Shown: positions 17,866 through 27,163, counted from the stretch's first letter. The stretch: DNA of 64,000 nt from GCA-002733465 sp039969155 (GCA_039969155.1 JBDVOJ010000009.1:8801-72800); one strand, 5' to 3'. The notes: generated by a model from the sequence alone, not told the origin. Made by a program: numbers and translations.

Positions 17866-18561
17866 ATGAATTTTAAACAACATCCCGAGACAAGAATTCA
17901 AAAATTAAAAATTGGCAAAGAAAAATTACCATTACTGGTTATTGATAATTTACTGAGTCAACCGGATTATTTAGTAGAGCTTGCTTGTAAAACTAATTTC
18001 TCTGTCAATTCCCCGTATTATCCTGGTGTACGGGCTGACGCGCCAAGTCAATATAAGCAGTTTATTTTAGAAGAGTTAGCAGAAACGCTAATAGAATTTT
18101 TTAAGTTTAAAACTAGCCAGTTAACCTTTAGTTTTTGTCAGTTTTCAATGGTTACAACTCCCCCCAATGACTTACATTTACTTCAACGTATCCCGCACTT
18201 CGACTCGTTGGATAAAAATGGATTGGCGGCGGTACACTATTTGTTTAAAACCGACCTTGGCGGAACATCTTTCTATAGACACAGAGATACACAATTTGAG
18301 TCTATTGATGATGAGCGTAGAGCTGCCTATTTCGATTCAATGAAAAAAAATGGGTCTACTAATTTGCCGCCCGCTGAATACATTAATGGTGATACGGCTC
18401 TGTATGAACGTATTGCAGAACAGCAGGGAATTTATAATCGAATTATCATTTACCCCAGAAACATTTTGCATTCTGGCTCTATCCCAAAAGACTTTATTCC
18501 AGATCATAACCCTTTAACTGGAAGATTATCGATTAATAGTTTCATCGATCCGATTAACTAG
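17866..18561 (+). CDS. DUF6445 family protein, possible 2OG-Fe(II) oxygenase fold
   Basis: 231 residues resembling DUF6445 proteins, which sit downstream of tryptophan-halogenase-like genes in TonB receptor loci. I can see a pattern that fits an Fe(II)/2-oxoglutarate dioxygenase facial triad: HFD (H111, D113), a distal H202 in ILHSGSIP, and R220 in TGRLSIN as a candidate 2OG-binding arginine. GGTSFYRHR (132-140) between them fits the double-stranded beta-helix. The family is officially of unknown function, so the enzymatic role is my inference. It starts 49 bp after the halogenase-like gene and has no signal peptide. Confidence 0.7.
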   Translation: MNFKQHPETRIQKLKIGKEKLPLLVIDNLLSQPDYLVELACKTNFSVNSPYYPGVRADAPSQYKQFILEELAETLIEFFKFKTSQLTFSFCQFSMVTTPPNDLHLLQRIPHFDSLDKNGLAAVHYLFKTDLGGTSFYRHRDTQFESIDDERRAAYFDSMKKNGSTNLPPAEYINGDTALYERIAEQQGIYNRIIIYPRNILHSGSIPKDFIPDHNPLTGRLSINSFIDPIN

Positions 18562-18600
18562 TTTTATTCGAAGAAAACGAACAAGAATTACAAGAACGCA

Positions 18601-18614
18601 TGTAAGCGCTTCCA
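18601..18614. promoter_or_regulatory. LacI-family-type operator 3
   Basis: TGTAAGCGCTTCCA matches operator 1 at 13 of 14 positions. It lies 13 bp upstream of the transporter ATG, over its probable transcription start or 5' leader. It implies a second regulated unit (transporter, phosphorylase, gluconokinase) under the same unlinked regulator as the receptor. Confidence 0.66.
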
Positions 18615-18627
18615 ACTAGGAGTAGAA

Positions 18628-20052
18628 ATGTCCTCAAGTTATACCGATGCAGAAAGACCACTAAAATTTTCCGAAAAAGCCGGTTATGCTTGTGGTGACG
18701 TTGCCTCAAATTTTTACTGGCGAGTTTTTGATGTCTTTCTGTTTATTTTCTATACCGATGTATTTGGTATTTCGGCTGCGGCGGTTGGTACCATGATGCT
18801 AGTCACTCGCATGATTGACGCATTTAGTGATCCATTGATGGGGGCGTTAGCAGATCGCACCAACACCCGGTTTGGAAAATTTCGTCCTTACTTAATTTGG
18901 GGAATTTTACCGATTGCAGCGGCAGGAGTTTTGACTTTTACGGTCCCAGATTTTGATGATAACGGAAAGCTAATTTGGGCGTACTGTACATACATTTTTA
19001 TGATGTTGGCCTATACCTTCATTAACGTTCCTTATGGCGCCTTATTGGGAGTGATTACAGGTAACTCTCAGCAAAGAACCACTTTAACCAGTTTCAGGTT
19101 TATCGGAGCATTTTCTGGCGGGACGCTAGTTGCGTATTTTACCCCAGAACTAGTCAATTTATTAGGAGCTGGCAACGAACAATTAGGTTGGCAATTGACC
19201 ATGGTACTCTACGGAGCAGTTGCAGCCTTGCTCTTCGCGACATCTTTTTTAACCACCCGTGAACGAATATTGCCACCAGCTAATCAAAACACATCAATAG
19301 CTCGTGACCTGAAAGATTTAGCGGGTAATAAACCTTGGTTAATACTATTTAGCTTGGCTTTGGTAATTATGTTAACCATTACTCTTAGAGGCAGTAGCGG
19401 CACTTTCTATTTTAAATACTATGTCGGTCGTGAAGATCTAATCGGTAGCTTTGCCACAGCTTACATGCTCTCTTTGATGGTTGGTGCGGCAATTACACCT
19501 TTGTTAACTAAGTTTTTTGATAAACGAAAGTTGCTGCTAATACTAATGAGTATTGTTGGCGCGCTTTCCCTTATTTTTTACTTTATTCCAAAAGATAACA
19601 TATATCTTATTTTCACATTGCAAATTGCAATAGGTTTGGCCTTAGGCCCTAAGTCACCTTTGGTTTTTTCAATGTACGCTGATACTGCAGACTACTCAGA
19701 ATGGAAAAACGGTCGTAGAGCCACGGCAATGATCTTCTCAGCGGCGTCTTTCTCACAAAAGTTAGGGGGGGCTTTCGCTGGAGCGATCATGGGGTGGCTT
19801 TTAGCAAGCTTAGGCTATGTTGCCAATGAGATACAATCTGACGCGTCGGAACATGGCATCGTTTTACTAATGACTATTATACCTGGGGCATTCGCAATAC
19901 TAGCAGTATTGATTGTTAGGTTATATCCGCTAAATCAACAACAGCTGAAGGAAATTCATGCGGATTTATTTGAATCCAAAAAGATATCTACACATGACTC
20001 AGAAGCAAAGCCAGCCAAAAAATCATTGAATGAGCCGTTTGCTAATGGTTGA
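18628..20052 (+). CDS. GPH-family sugar:cation symporter (MFS)
   Basis: 474 residues with about twelve membrane segments. The family hallmarks of glycoside-pentoside-hexuronide symporters are present: FSEKAGYACGD near the N-terminus, DAFSDPLMGALADRT (the MFS loop 2-3 signature), FGKFRPYLIWG, and NVPYGALLG. It carries sugar across the inner membrane with H+ or Na+. The start follows AGGAG at good spacing. Its 3' end overlaps the phosphorylase start, so the two are translationally linked. Together with the GH94 enzyme it probably imports an intact disaccharide such as cellobionate. Confidence 0.9.
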   Translation: MSSSYTDAERPLKFSEKAGYACGDVASNFYWRVFDVFLFIFYTDVFGISAAAVGTMMLVTRMIDAFSDPLMGALADRTNTRFGKFRPYLIWGILPIAAAGVLTFTVPDFDDNGKLIWAYCTYIFMMLAYTFINVPYGALLGVITGNSQQRTTLTSFRFIGAFSGGTLVAYFTPELVNLLGAGNEQLGWQLTMVLYGAVAALLFATSFLTTRERILPPANQNTSIARDLKDLAGNKPWLILFSLALVIMLTITLRGSSGTFYFKYYVGREDLIGSFATAYMLSLMVGAAITPLLTKFFDKRKLLLILMSIVGALSLIFYFIPKDNIYLIFTLQIAIGLALGPKSPLVFSMYADTADYSEWKNGRRATAMIFSAASFSQKLGGAFAGAIMGWLLASLGYVANEIQSDASEHGIVLLMTIIPGAFAILAVLIVRLYPLNQQQLKEIHADLFESKKISTHDSEAKPAKKSLNEPFANG

Positions 20053-22435
20053 GCAAAAGCTTTATCAATTAAATCAAGCTAACGGAGATATTAAACTATT
20101 CTCTCCGCTAGCAATGCCTAAAGCGAGCGGTTATCTTTGGAATCAAAAGTTACTGGTTCAAGCGACCTGTCGTGGGTTTGTAAACTCGCAGTTTACTCAA
20201 CCAGAGCCCGCAAAATATTCTAAAGGTCCTTGTTTAGAAGCGACTAGTTTTATTCAACCAGAACCTTATTATTATGCCCACCATCCCGGTCGGTTTTTTT
20301 ACATTAAGGATGAAATCTCGGGTGAAATGTTTTCCGCTCCTTATGAACCAGTCAAAGCCGAATTAGATCGTTTTGAATTTACTGTAAGCTTGACTGAAAT
20401 CTCTTGGCTCGTTGAAAAGCTTTCGATTCGAATAGAGCTAGTCCTTTCTATTCCGAATGATGAACAGTTAGAAGTTTGGGATCTTAAAGTAACCAATCTA
20501 AGTAATGAGCAACGTAAGTTAGCGATCTATCCGTATTTCTCAATCGGTTATATGTCTTGGATGAATCAGTCTGCCAAGTATTTACCAGAGCACAATGCAA
20601 TAGTGGCTAGTTGCGTTACTCCTTATCAGAAACTAGAAGACTATCCAAAGCAGAAAAACTTTAAAGATAAAACCTATTTAATGTCGGAAAAACCAATTCA
20701 TTCTTTTTGTGCTAATCAAGAAGCGTTTGAAGGCGAGGGTGGACTTTCACAGCCGGATGAAATCAATGCTCAAATTCTTTCCAGCCGGCCTTCTCAATAT
20801 GAAACGCCAGCGGCGGTGTTTCAATTTAGAGAAACAATTGCAGCAGGTGGGAGTTTTAGCAACCGTCTTTTATTTGGTCCCATGCTAATGGAAGCTGAAC
20901 TAAAGAGCGTGCGTACTAATTATTGTAATAATCCTAGTCGTAGTTTTGATAACAAAGATTTAACTCGATTAGAGTATCAAAATTACATGCAACAAGCGCA
21001 AGGGTGCATACAAATTAGTACCCCCGAACCAGAGCTTGACCACTTCGTCAACTATTGGCTACCACGGCAAATATTCTATCATGGAGACGTGAATCGATTA
21101 ACTAGTGACCCGCAAACTCGTAACTATCTGCAGGACCATATGGGGATGAGTTACATTAAACCGTCGCTGGCAAAGTCGGCATTTATCAATGCTATTTCGC
21201 AACAAAAAAATAGTGGTGAACTGCCTGATGGGATCTTGCTGCATGAACAAGCAACACTAAAATATATTAATCAAATACCTCATGCCGATCATAACGTGTG
21301 GTTGCCAATTTGCCTATCTGCATATTTGAAAGAAACCAATGACTATGACCTCTTACAAATGCAACTTTGCTGGGGTGATAGCGCAGAATTAAATTCAATC
21401 GCAGAGCATATCGATCGGGCGATGGATTTTCTTCTAAATGCTAGAGACGAGCGAGGATTGAGTTACATCGTGCAAGGGGATTGGTGTGACCCAATGAATA
21501 TGGTTGGTCACAAAGGTAAAGGTGTTTCTGCTTGGCTAACCATGGCAACTTCTTATGCGCTGAAAGAATGGTCTGAAATATGCTACTCATTAAACAGAGT
21601 AGAAAAAGCAAAGGAGTATTCCGACCAACATCAATTACTCAATCAACTCATCAATCAATACTTTTGGTCACAACAATGGTTCGCTCGAGGCATTACCGAC
21701 GATGGACGGTTGTTTGGGGTCGAAAAAGATCCCCAAGGTAAATTATTTCTAAACCCGCAAAGCTGGTCAATTCTATGTAATGCATTATTGCCCGAGCATA
21801 TGGATAAACTATTAAAGGCGACCGAACAGCAGCTACAAACACCATACGGTATGATGATGTTAGCGCCGGCTTTTACCGAGATGCGAGAAGACATTGGCCG
21901 AATCACGCAAAAGTCGCCTGGTGTTGCTGAAAATGGTTCGGTATATAATCACGCGGCAATATTTTATGCTTTTGCGCTGTATCAGTTAGGCCAAGCGGAT
22001 AAAGGATATAAGGTGCTTAAGCAGATGTTGCCAAATGCAGAGGATGCAATAGAAAGAGGGCAGCTCGCAAACTTTATACCTAACTATTATCGGGGAGCTT
22101 ATCATCAGTTCCCGGAACACGCTGGTCGATCAAGTCAACTTATTAATACAGGAACGATTAGTTGGTATTATCGCTGCTTGGTTGAAGGATTGTTCGGTGT
22201 GTATGGAGAGCAAGGAGAGCTAGTGATTAAGCAAAATTTACCTTCCCACTGGCAACATGCCTCTATCAAAAGAAGGTTTATGGGGGCGACTTTTGAAATT
22301 GAATTTAATCGTTTGGATAAACTATCCAAATGCCTAATAGAAGTAGATGGGGTTATTCAAGATAATGAAAGGATCACTAATATCGAGTCCGGAAAATGTT
22401 ATCGTGTTGTGGTTAATATTCCTGGTGAGCCATGA
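20030..22435 (+). CDS. GH94 phosphorylase, cellobionic acid phosphorylase-like
   Basis: About 801 residues from ATG 20030 (796 from the alternative ATG 20045), overlapping the transporter. The layout is that of GH94: an N-terminal beta-sandwich, a helical linker, an (alpha/alpha)6 barrel and a C-terminal sheet. The catalytic Asp lies in GDWCDPMNMVG (D482 counting from 20045). GHKGKGVSAWL and NGSVYNHAAIF are typical phosphate- and sugar-binding blocks. GDWxDPMNMVG resembles the cellobionic acid phosphorylase branch more than cellobiose phosphorylase. The expected reaction is cellobionate plus phosphate giving glucose 1-phosphate plus gluconate. The adjoining gluconokinase supports this strongly. 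Chitobiose or other GH94 specificities remain possible. Confidence 0.83.
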   Translation: MSRLLMVEQKLYQLNQANGDIKLFSPLAMPKASGYLWNQKLLVQATCRGFVNSQFTQPEPAKYSKGPCLEATSFIQPEPYYYAHHPGRFFYIKDEISGEMFSAPYEPVKAELDRFEFTVSLTEISWLVEKLSIRIELVLSIPNDEQLEVWDLKVTNLSNEQRKLAIYPYFSIGYMSWMNQSAKYLPEHNAIVASCVTPYQKLEDYPKQKNFKDKTYLMSEKPIHSFCANQEAFEGEGGLSQPDEINAQILSSRPSQYETPAAVFQFRETIAAGGSFSNRLLFGPMLMEAELKSVRTNYCNNPSRSFDNKDLTRLEYQNYMQQAQGCIQISTPEPELDHFVNYWLPRQIFYHGDVNRLTSDPQTRNYLQDHMGMSYIKPSLAKSAFINAISQQKNSGELPDGILLHEQATLKYINQIPHADHNVWLPICLSAYLKETNDYDLLQMQLCWGDSAELNSIAEHIDRAMDFLLNARDERGLSYIVQGDWCDPMNMVGHKGKGVSAWLTMATSYALKEWSEICYSLNRVEKAKEYSDQHQLLNQLINQYFWSQQWFARGITDDGRLFGVEKDPQGKLFLNPQSWSILCNALLPEHMDKLLKATEQQLQTPYGMMMLAPAFTEMREDIGRITQKSPGVAENGSVYNHAAIFYAFALYQLGQADKGYKVLKQMLPNAEDAIERGQLANFIPNYYRGAYHQFPEHAGRSSQLINTGTISWYYRCLVEGLFGVYGEQGELVIKQNLPSHWQHASIKRRFMGATFEIEFNRLDKLSKCLIEVDGVIQDNERITNIESGKCYRVVVNIPGEP

Positions 22436-22980
22436 TCGATTGCATTAAACGTCACCAAGAGAGTAAACCACTTCTTTTTATCATTATGGGTGTTAGCGGT
22501 AGCGGTAAATCGACGATCGCTTTCGAATTGGCAAAACTCAACTCTTTTCATTTTCTTGAAGCTGATGACTATCACTCTGAGACGGCTAAGCAAAAAATGC
22601 AAAATGGGCAAGCGCTCACTGATGAAGATAGAAGGCCTTGGATAAACAGCATGTGTAAAACCTTAGAAACACTGACCAAATCAAAAATTGATTGCTGCTT
22701 AGCCTATTCTGGATTGCGAAAAGATCATCGTCAAGAATTTCGTCGTTTAGGCTATCAGGTGATCTTTATTCATCTTTCTGGCACTATCGAGCAACTGGAA
22801 CAAAATTTAAAACGACGCGAATCTCATTTTTTCGAACCAAGTTTGCTTAGTAGTCAGTTTGACGCAATGCAAGCTCCAGAGCATGAGTCTGATATTGTTA
22901 CCATCAATATCAAAGAAAGCATTGACGAGACTGTGATGTTGGCACAAGCGATCGTCCTCGAAAATATGACAACCCATTAA
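22432..22980 (+). CDS. gntK: gluconokinase
   Basis: 182 residues, the usual GntK size. It has the P-loop GVSGSGKS (20-27), EADDYH (43-48), and LTDEDRRPW (62-70), which is diagnostic for thermoresistant-type gluconokinases. It phosphorylates gluconate to 6-phosphogluconate in the cytoplasm for the pentose phosphate or Entner-Doudoroff pathway. The ATGA overlap with the phosphorylase stop shows tight translational coupling, as expected if gluconate is that enzyme's product. One motif is loose: the usual CSALK block reads YSGLRKDHR here. Confidence 0.93.
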   Translation: MIDCIKRHQESKPLLFIIMGVSGSGKSTIAFELAKLNSFHFLEADDYHSETAKQKMQNGQALTDEDRRPWINSMCKTLETLTKSKIDCCLAYSGLRKDHRQEFRRLGYQVIFIHLSGTIEQLEQNLKRRESHFFEPSLLSSQFDAMQAPEHESDIVTINIKESIDETVMLAQAIVLENMTTH

Positions 22981-23021
22981 GCAACTAATTAATCGCAAAA
23001 AATTAAATTAGGAAAAACCAA

Positions 23022-23783
23022 GTGAAAATATTCTCTCAGATGATTATCGGCCTTAGCTTGCTATTCTTATCGAACAAAGCGAGCGCTTATGAGGTTGAAC
23101 TGACTAAACAGGCAATCGAAATCGATGGCCTCGCCACTGAACAAATATGGACCACGCAAAAATGGCAAGCCATCGATCAAGCCATTATTGGTAAGTTACC
23201 TGAGCCAATGGATTTTAGTGGTCGCTATAAATTGCTTTGGGATCAAAATTTTATTTATATTCTCGCTGAAATTGTTGATGACAAGCTATTCGACGGTCAT
23301 CCAAATCCTGTCGACTTTTATTGGGATGATGATTGTTTAGAAATTTTTATCGATGAGGATGCATCCGGTGGTAATCATCAATTTAACTTTAATGCGTTTG
23401 CTTATCATCTTGCTTTAGATAATCAGGTGGTGGATATTGGTGAGAAAGATAAGAACGGAGAGCCACAGTTTTTAGTTTTAAATGATCATGCTAAAAATCG
23501 TTGGAAACGCAGTCAAACGGACCCGACAAAAATCATATGGGAAGTTGCACTGGCCGTTTATGATGACCAATTTCGACCTAATAAGGATGAAAATAATCCA
23601 GTCAAATTACATGCCGGTAAGCAGATGGGATTTATGATGGCCTATTGCGATAATGATGGAAGTAAAGGTCGAGAGAGTTTTATTGGCTCTAAAGATATTA
23701 AGGCGGTTAATGGTGATAAGAATCGTGGGTATATTGATGCGGGGGTGTTTGGGAAGATTAAGTTGGTGGGTAATAAGGATTAA
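23022..23783 (+). CDS. secreted CBM9-like carbohydrate-binding protein
   Basis: 253 residues from a GTG start with AGGA upstream. The signal peptide ends near NKASA. The mature part reads as a single CBM9-like domain of the kind attached to xylanases and dehydrogenases: IDGLATEQIWTT at the start, then DDCLEIFIDED and a late GYIDAGVFGKIKL. No catalytic domain is fused. It may be a periplasmic or surface sugar-binding accessory, and it ends the carbohydrate locus 41 bp after gluconokinase. Function is inferred from the fold and position. Confidence 0.82.
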   Translation: MKIFSQMIIGLSLLFLSNKASAYEVELTKQAIEIDGLATEQIWTTQKWQAIDQAIIGKLPEPMDFSGRYKLLWDQNFIYILAEIVDDKLFDGHPNPVDFYWDDDCLEIFIDEDASGGNHQFNFNAFAYHLALDNQVVDIGEKDKNGEPQFLVLNDHAKNRWKRSQTDPTKIIWEVALAVYDDQFRPNKDENNPVKLHAGKQMGFMMAYCDNDGSKGRESFIGSKDIKAVNGDKNRGYIDAGVFGKIKLVGNKD

Positions 23784-24025
23784 AAAGGTAATGAATTAAT
23801 TGTGGTAGCCCAGACCTAATCTTGTATTTTCTAATTAATAAATTATACCAACTCTACATCCAGACATTCAGCCAACTGAAGTTAGAAGGGGCATACTGTT
23901 TCTCTGCTATGGTTTAAGAAGTGACAGATTTATTATTCTTTTTGAATACAAAACTCATAAGCGTTTTACAGCTTTTGTGTTTTTGATATTCAACTAATTA
24001 GGCGTTTTTCCGAGTTTTAGGTGCG

Positions 24026-24562
24026 GTTTCGCAGCGCTAAAGCTTTTCTGCGAGTTACTTTTGGCCAAATCACCAAAAGTAACCAAAAGTGCTTTTCGCT
24101 GAAGATAACTGGTAGATTTCTTGCGGATAGCTAATCTAAGCCTGAACAGTCCTTATTGGTTGAACGAGAGTCAGCGGAAGAAAAGAGCTCGCTGGCGCTC
24201 ATTTGCTTTTCTTGTCTACCCGCTGTCTCATGAGTTTTACGTCGTCGTTATAGCCGCTAGGCAAGTAGTTTTTCTTCGCCCAGTGGCTACGAGCAGTTCG
24301 ACATCCCCATGTCCATCGGATTAGTGGAAAAGCTGTTTGAGCCTTCGGCGTCAGTTTTCTGCTCCTGCAAAAACTGCATACCGTCCATCCATGGACATAA
24401 GTTCTTTTCCGCCCGATGGGCGCAATAAGCCGCTCCGACCCAGTTTAAGACTTAAAAGCGTTGAAATATATTTATTCGCGCTCGTTTCAACGAAAGAGAT
24501 TTTTGCTTACTTTTGTTCTCTGACAAAAGTGAGTCGCAGTCCGAGCTTTAGCGCTGCGAAAC
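24026..24562. repeat. dispersed non-coding element, copy A, with terminal inverted repeats
   Basis: About 537 bp. The ends are inverted copies: 18 bp at 24026-24043 match 24545-24562 exactly in inverse (GTTTCGCAGCGCTAAAGC on the left). Similarity continues inward over about 20 more bases. Internal blocks such as CTTTTCGCTGAAGATAACT, GAACGAGAGTCAGCGGAAG and GCCCAGTGGCTACGAGCA also occur in the same order in copy B at 57918-58475. It encodes no transposase, so it is MITE-like or a structured RNA/DNA element. Confidence 0.8.
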
Positions 24563-24710
24563 GCTCATGAATTAATTTTAGCTCTAATCAAAGTAAAAGC
24601 CTTCAAACTGCGAAAGTTTTACATCATCATCCAATAGCTTTATCCTAACTAGCTACAAGCTATAATTTTAAGACAAAGTATATCTACTAAATAATGTCGA
24701 ATAGTAAAAC

Positions 24711-24734
24711 GACTCCCATTTACCTTTGGGAGTC
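24711..24734 (+). promoter_or_regulatory. 7-bp leader hairpin before the aminopeptidase gene
   Basis: GACTCCC (24711-24717) and GGGAGTC (24728-24734) form a perfect stem with a 10-base loop. It sits 24 bp before the ATG and just upstream of the AAGGAG ribosome binding site. It could insulate or stabilise the mRNA leader. There is no following T-run. Confidence 0.4.
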
Positions 24735-24758
24735 AAGACATGATAATAAGGAGTCGCA

Positions 24759-26312
24759 ATGGCACACCCTAGTGCAAAAAGTATTCAAGATCTCAACCAG
24801 GCTATTTCTAAAGGCAGCGAGTTTGACGCGGTGATTGTAATTTCACCCGATGCCAGCTATCCAGACAACAATACGCTGCAGAGTGCATTAACTGACGCTG
24901 CCAACATTGATCAACGACTTGGCAATCAAGCTGTATTAATCCATAGCAGCGAGATTGCTGGAGGTCGTTTAATCCATTCGCCGACCGGTAGTCTTAAGAA
25001 AGATTACGACGATGTCAGAAACTTTGCTGACGCGGCAAAAAAAGCGACAATCATTGCCAAAGATGCTGGTGCCAAAAATTTATTGATGGTTGTTTCGGGC
25101 GTACCTAATTCTAGTGACTATCAGTTTGCGCTGGAGTCCTGCTATTTGGGTGCTTGCCAAGCCTTGTGGCAACCGTTAGAGGCTCGCCAGAGTTTGACTG
25201 AGTCAGAGATTGAACCGGTGCAGACTATCGGTCTTTTTGATGTCGATAACCGTGTTGATTGCGACTATCTAAATGCCGCAGAAGCGGGGCGTAGAGTGGC
25301 TAGAGATTTATGTGGTACCGAGCCGGAAAGAATGGCACCGATTGGCTTTGCTGGATATTGTGCAAGCGAATTTACAGATTCAGCGGTTAATATTAACGTT
25401 ATCGCAGACCGAGAACACATTGCAAAGGAATACCCGTTATTTGAAGCAGTTGCCAGAGCATCTTACGCGGTTGAGCGTCATCACCCACGAATTATCGAAC
25501 TGAGTTATCAAGGTAAAGGGCCGATCAAAAAGACGTTAATGTTAGTCGGGAAAGCGGTTACCTATGACACCGGTGGAGCCGATGTGAAAACCGGTGGGCA
25601 TATGGCTGGCATGAGCCGAGATAAAGGGGGCGGTGCTGCGGTCGCTGGTTTTATGAAAACCCTAGCAATGCTGCAACCTGAAGGGATTAAAGTGGTTGCC
25701 AAAATTGCAGCCGTTCGTAATTCTATTGGTGCCGATGCTTATGTGGCCGATGAAATTATCACGGGACATTCAGGTAAGCGAGTTCGTATTGGTAATACTG
25801 ACGCCGAAGGTCGCTTGGCGATGATCGACTCTTTGTCTCATTTCAGACAGCAAGCCGTTAATGAAGTCAATCCTTGTTTATTTACGGTGGCGACTCTGAC
25901 TGGGCATGCGTTATTGGCTGCAGGTCCTTATACTATCTTGGTTGAAAATGGTTATGCCCGTCAAAATGGCGTGGGCAATGAAATTGCCGAGCACGGTGAA
26001 GCTTGGGGAGACGGTTGTCAGATCAGTCTTTCGCGCCGAGAAGATTGGGATATTATTAAGCCTCGTACTAAAGCTGATGACGTGCTTTCATCCAACAATG
26101 GTCCATCGGTTTCTGTACCGCGCGGTCATCAATTCCCCATGGCATTTTTATCCGAAGCCTCAGGGCTTGAAGAACACTCGAAACACAGCGAACAGCCTAT
26201 TGCCTACGTGCATGTGGATATCGCCGGAAGCGGAGTGGAAGGTTTAGATTGGCAGCATGGTAAACCAACTGCTGCGCCGGTGCTGGCATTATCAGCAACT
26301 TACCTTCGTTAA
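24759..26312 (+). CDS. M17 leucyl aminopeptidase family protein
   Basis: 517 residues, a family M17 zinc aminopeptidase of the cytoplasm. Metal and catalytic residues are visible: K265, D270 and K277 in VGKAVTYDTGGADVK, D288 in SRDKGGG, and D348, E350 and R352 in NTDAEGR. YDTGGADVKTGG differs from the commoner FDTGGxxxKP, placing it in a side branch near the PepB/PwLAP-like group. The ATG follows AAGGAG. It stands alone between the dispersed element and a lipoprotein gene. It probably recycles peptides. Confidence 0.93.
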   Translation: MAHPSAKSIQDLNQAISKGSEFDAVIVISPDASYPDNNTLQSALTDAANIDQRLGNQAVLIHSSEIAGGRLIHSPTGSLKKDYDDVRNFADAAKKATIIAKDAGAKNLLMVVSGVPNSSDYQFALESCYLGACQALWQPLEARQSLTESEIEPVQTIGLFDVDNRVDCDYLNAAEAGRRVARDLCGTEPERMAPIGFAGYCASEFTDSAVNINVIADREHIAKEYPLFEAVARASYAVERHHPRIIELSYQGKGPIKKTLMLVGKAVTYDTGGADVKTGGHMAGMSRDKGGGAAVAGFMKTLAMLQPEGIKVVAKIAAVRNSIGADAYVADEIITGHSGKRVRIGNTDAEGRLAMIDSLSHFRQQAVNEVNPCLFTVATLTGHALLAAGPYTILVENGYARQNGVGNEIAEHGEAWGDGCQISLSRREDWDIIKPRTKADDVLSSNNGPSVSVPRGHQFPMAFLSEASGLEEHSKHSEQPIAYVHVDIAGSGVEGLDWQHGKPTAAPVLALSATYLR

Positions 26313-26400
26313 GAACCATCAAAATAGGACTGATCAAATTTAGATTTTTTCAGTCTTATTTCTTGTTCATTTGTTTCATGAAAATCTTTAGGTGAAAGCT

Positions 26401-27126
26401 ATGTTAAATCGTTTAGTGACTGTTCTCTTTTCTTTTTCTCAAGCTACGTTCTTGATGATTTTTTTAATGAGTTGCCAAAGTGTCGACTTAAAACAAATTA
26501 ATGATCAGCTAGCCAATGCGCGTCCCTTGGATAACAAAACAATCGTCGCCGGACTAAAACAAGCGCTAGAAGTAGGCACTAAAAACAGTGTTAATTTAAC
26601 AAGCCAAAAAGGTGGTTTTAGCGATAACCCTTTGATTCGAATTAATACGCCGCAAGAACTCGATAAACTAGTCAATACTTTAAATAAGCTCGGTATGGGG
26701 AGTTATGTTTCTAATTTTGAAACTCAAATGAATCGTGCGGCTGAAAGTGCTTCTGCCGAAGCAAAACAGGTTTTCTTCAACAGTATTTCTAAAATGAGCC
26801 TCAGAGATGGGTTAAACATATTGCAAGGGCCGGATGATGCGGCGACCCAGTTTTTTAGATCAACTTCCACCAGCGAACTAACAACCAAGTTTAAACCGAT
26901 TATTACTCGCTCAATGTCTAAAATAGGTTTTTATGACGATTATAAAAACTTGCTTAAAACTTATGATGCAATCCCGTTTACCAATAAGCCAGATCTCAAT
27001 ATTGAGAATTATTTATTGCAGCAAACACTAGATGGTTTATTTACCATGATTGCCAAGGAAGAATTAAAAATTAGAAAAGATCCCGCGGCTAGAGTCACTG
27101 AATTATTAAGAAGAGTATTTAATTAG
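26401..27126 (+). CDS. DUF4197 family lipoprotein
   Basis: 241 residues from ATG 26401, preceded by AGGTGA at ideal spacing; a GTG three codons upstream is possible. A hydrophobic leader ends in the lipobox LMSC, so it is predicted to be a lipid-anchored envelope protein. The body matches DUF4197: GLKQALEVGTKNSV near the start and the terminal pattern with DPAARVTELLRRVF. The function is unknown. It is separated by 88 bp from the aminopeptidase gene. Confidence 0.85.
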   Translation: MLNRLVTVLFSFSQATFLMIFLMSCQSVDLKQINDQLANARPLDNKTIVAGLKQALEVGTKNSVNLTSQKGGFSDNPLIRINTPQELDKLVNTLNKLGMGSYVSNFETQMNRAAESASAEAKQVFFNSISKMSLRDGLNILQGPDDAATQFFRSTSTSELTTKFKPIITRSMSKIGFYDDYKNLLKTYDAIPFTNKPDLNIENYLLQQTLDGLFTMIAKEELKIRKDPAARVTELLRRVFN

Positions 27127-27163
27127 CGGTTGGAATACTACCTTTATACTATTTTTATAAACG

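Larger units (their letters stand above)
23784..24758. other. non-coding region holding dispersed element copy A
   Basis: There is no gene in 975 bp. The centre (24026-24562) is copy A of a dispersed element. Short open frames inside it (24121-24324, 24337-24570) have no matching counterpart in copy B and look spurious. The right end holds the leader of the aminopeptidase gene with a 7-bp hairpin. Confidence 0.7.

Noticed and set aside
24121..24570. Two open frames (67 and 77 codons) within the dispersed element copy A
   Set aside because: They are broken in copy B, lack ribosome binding sites and resemble no protein.
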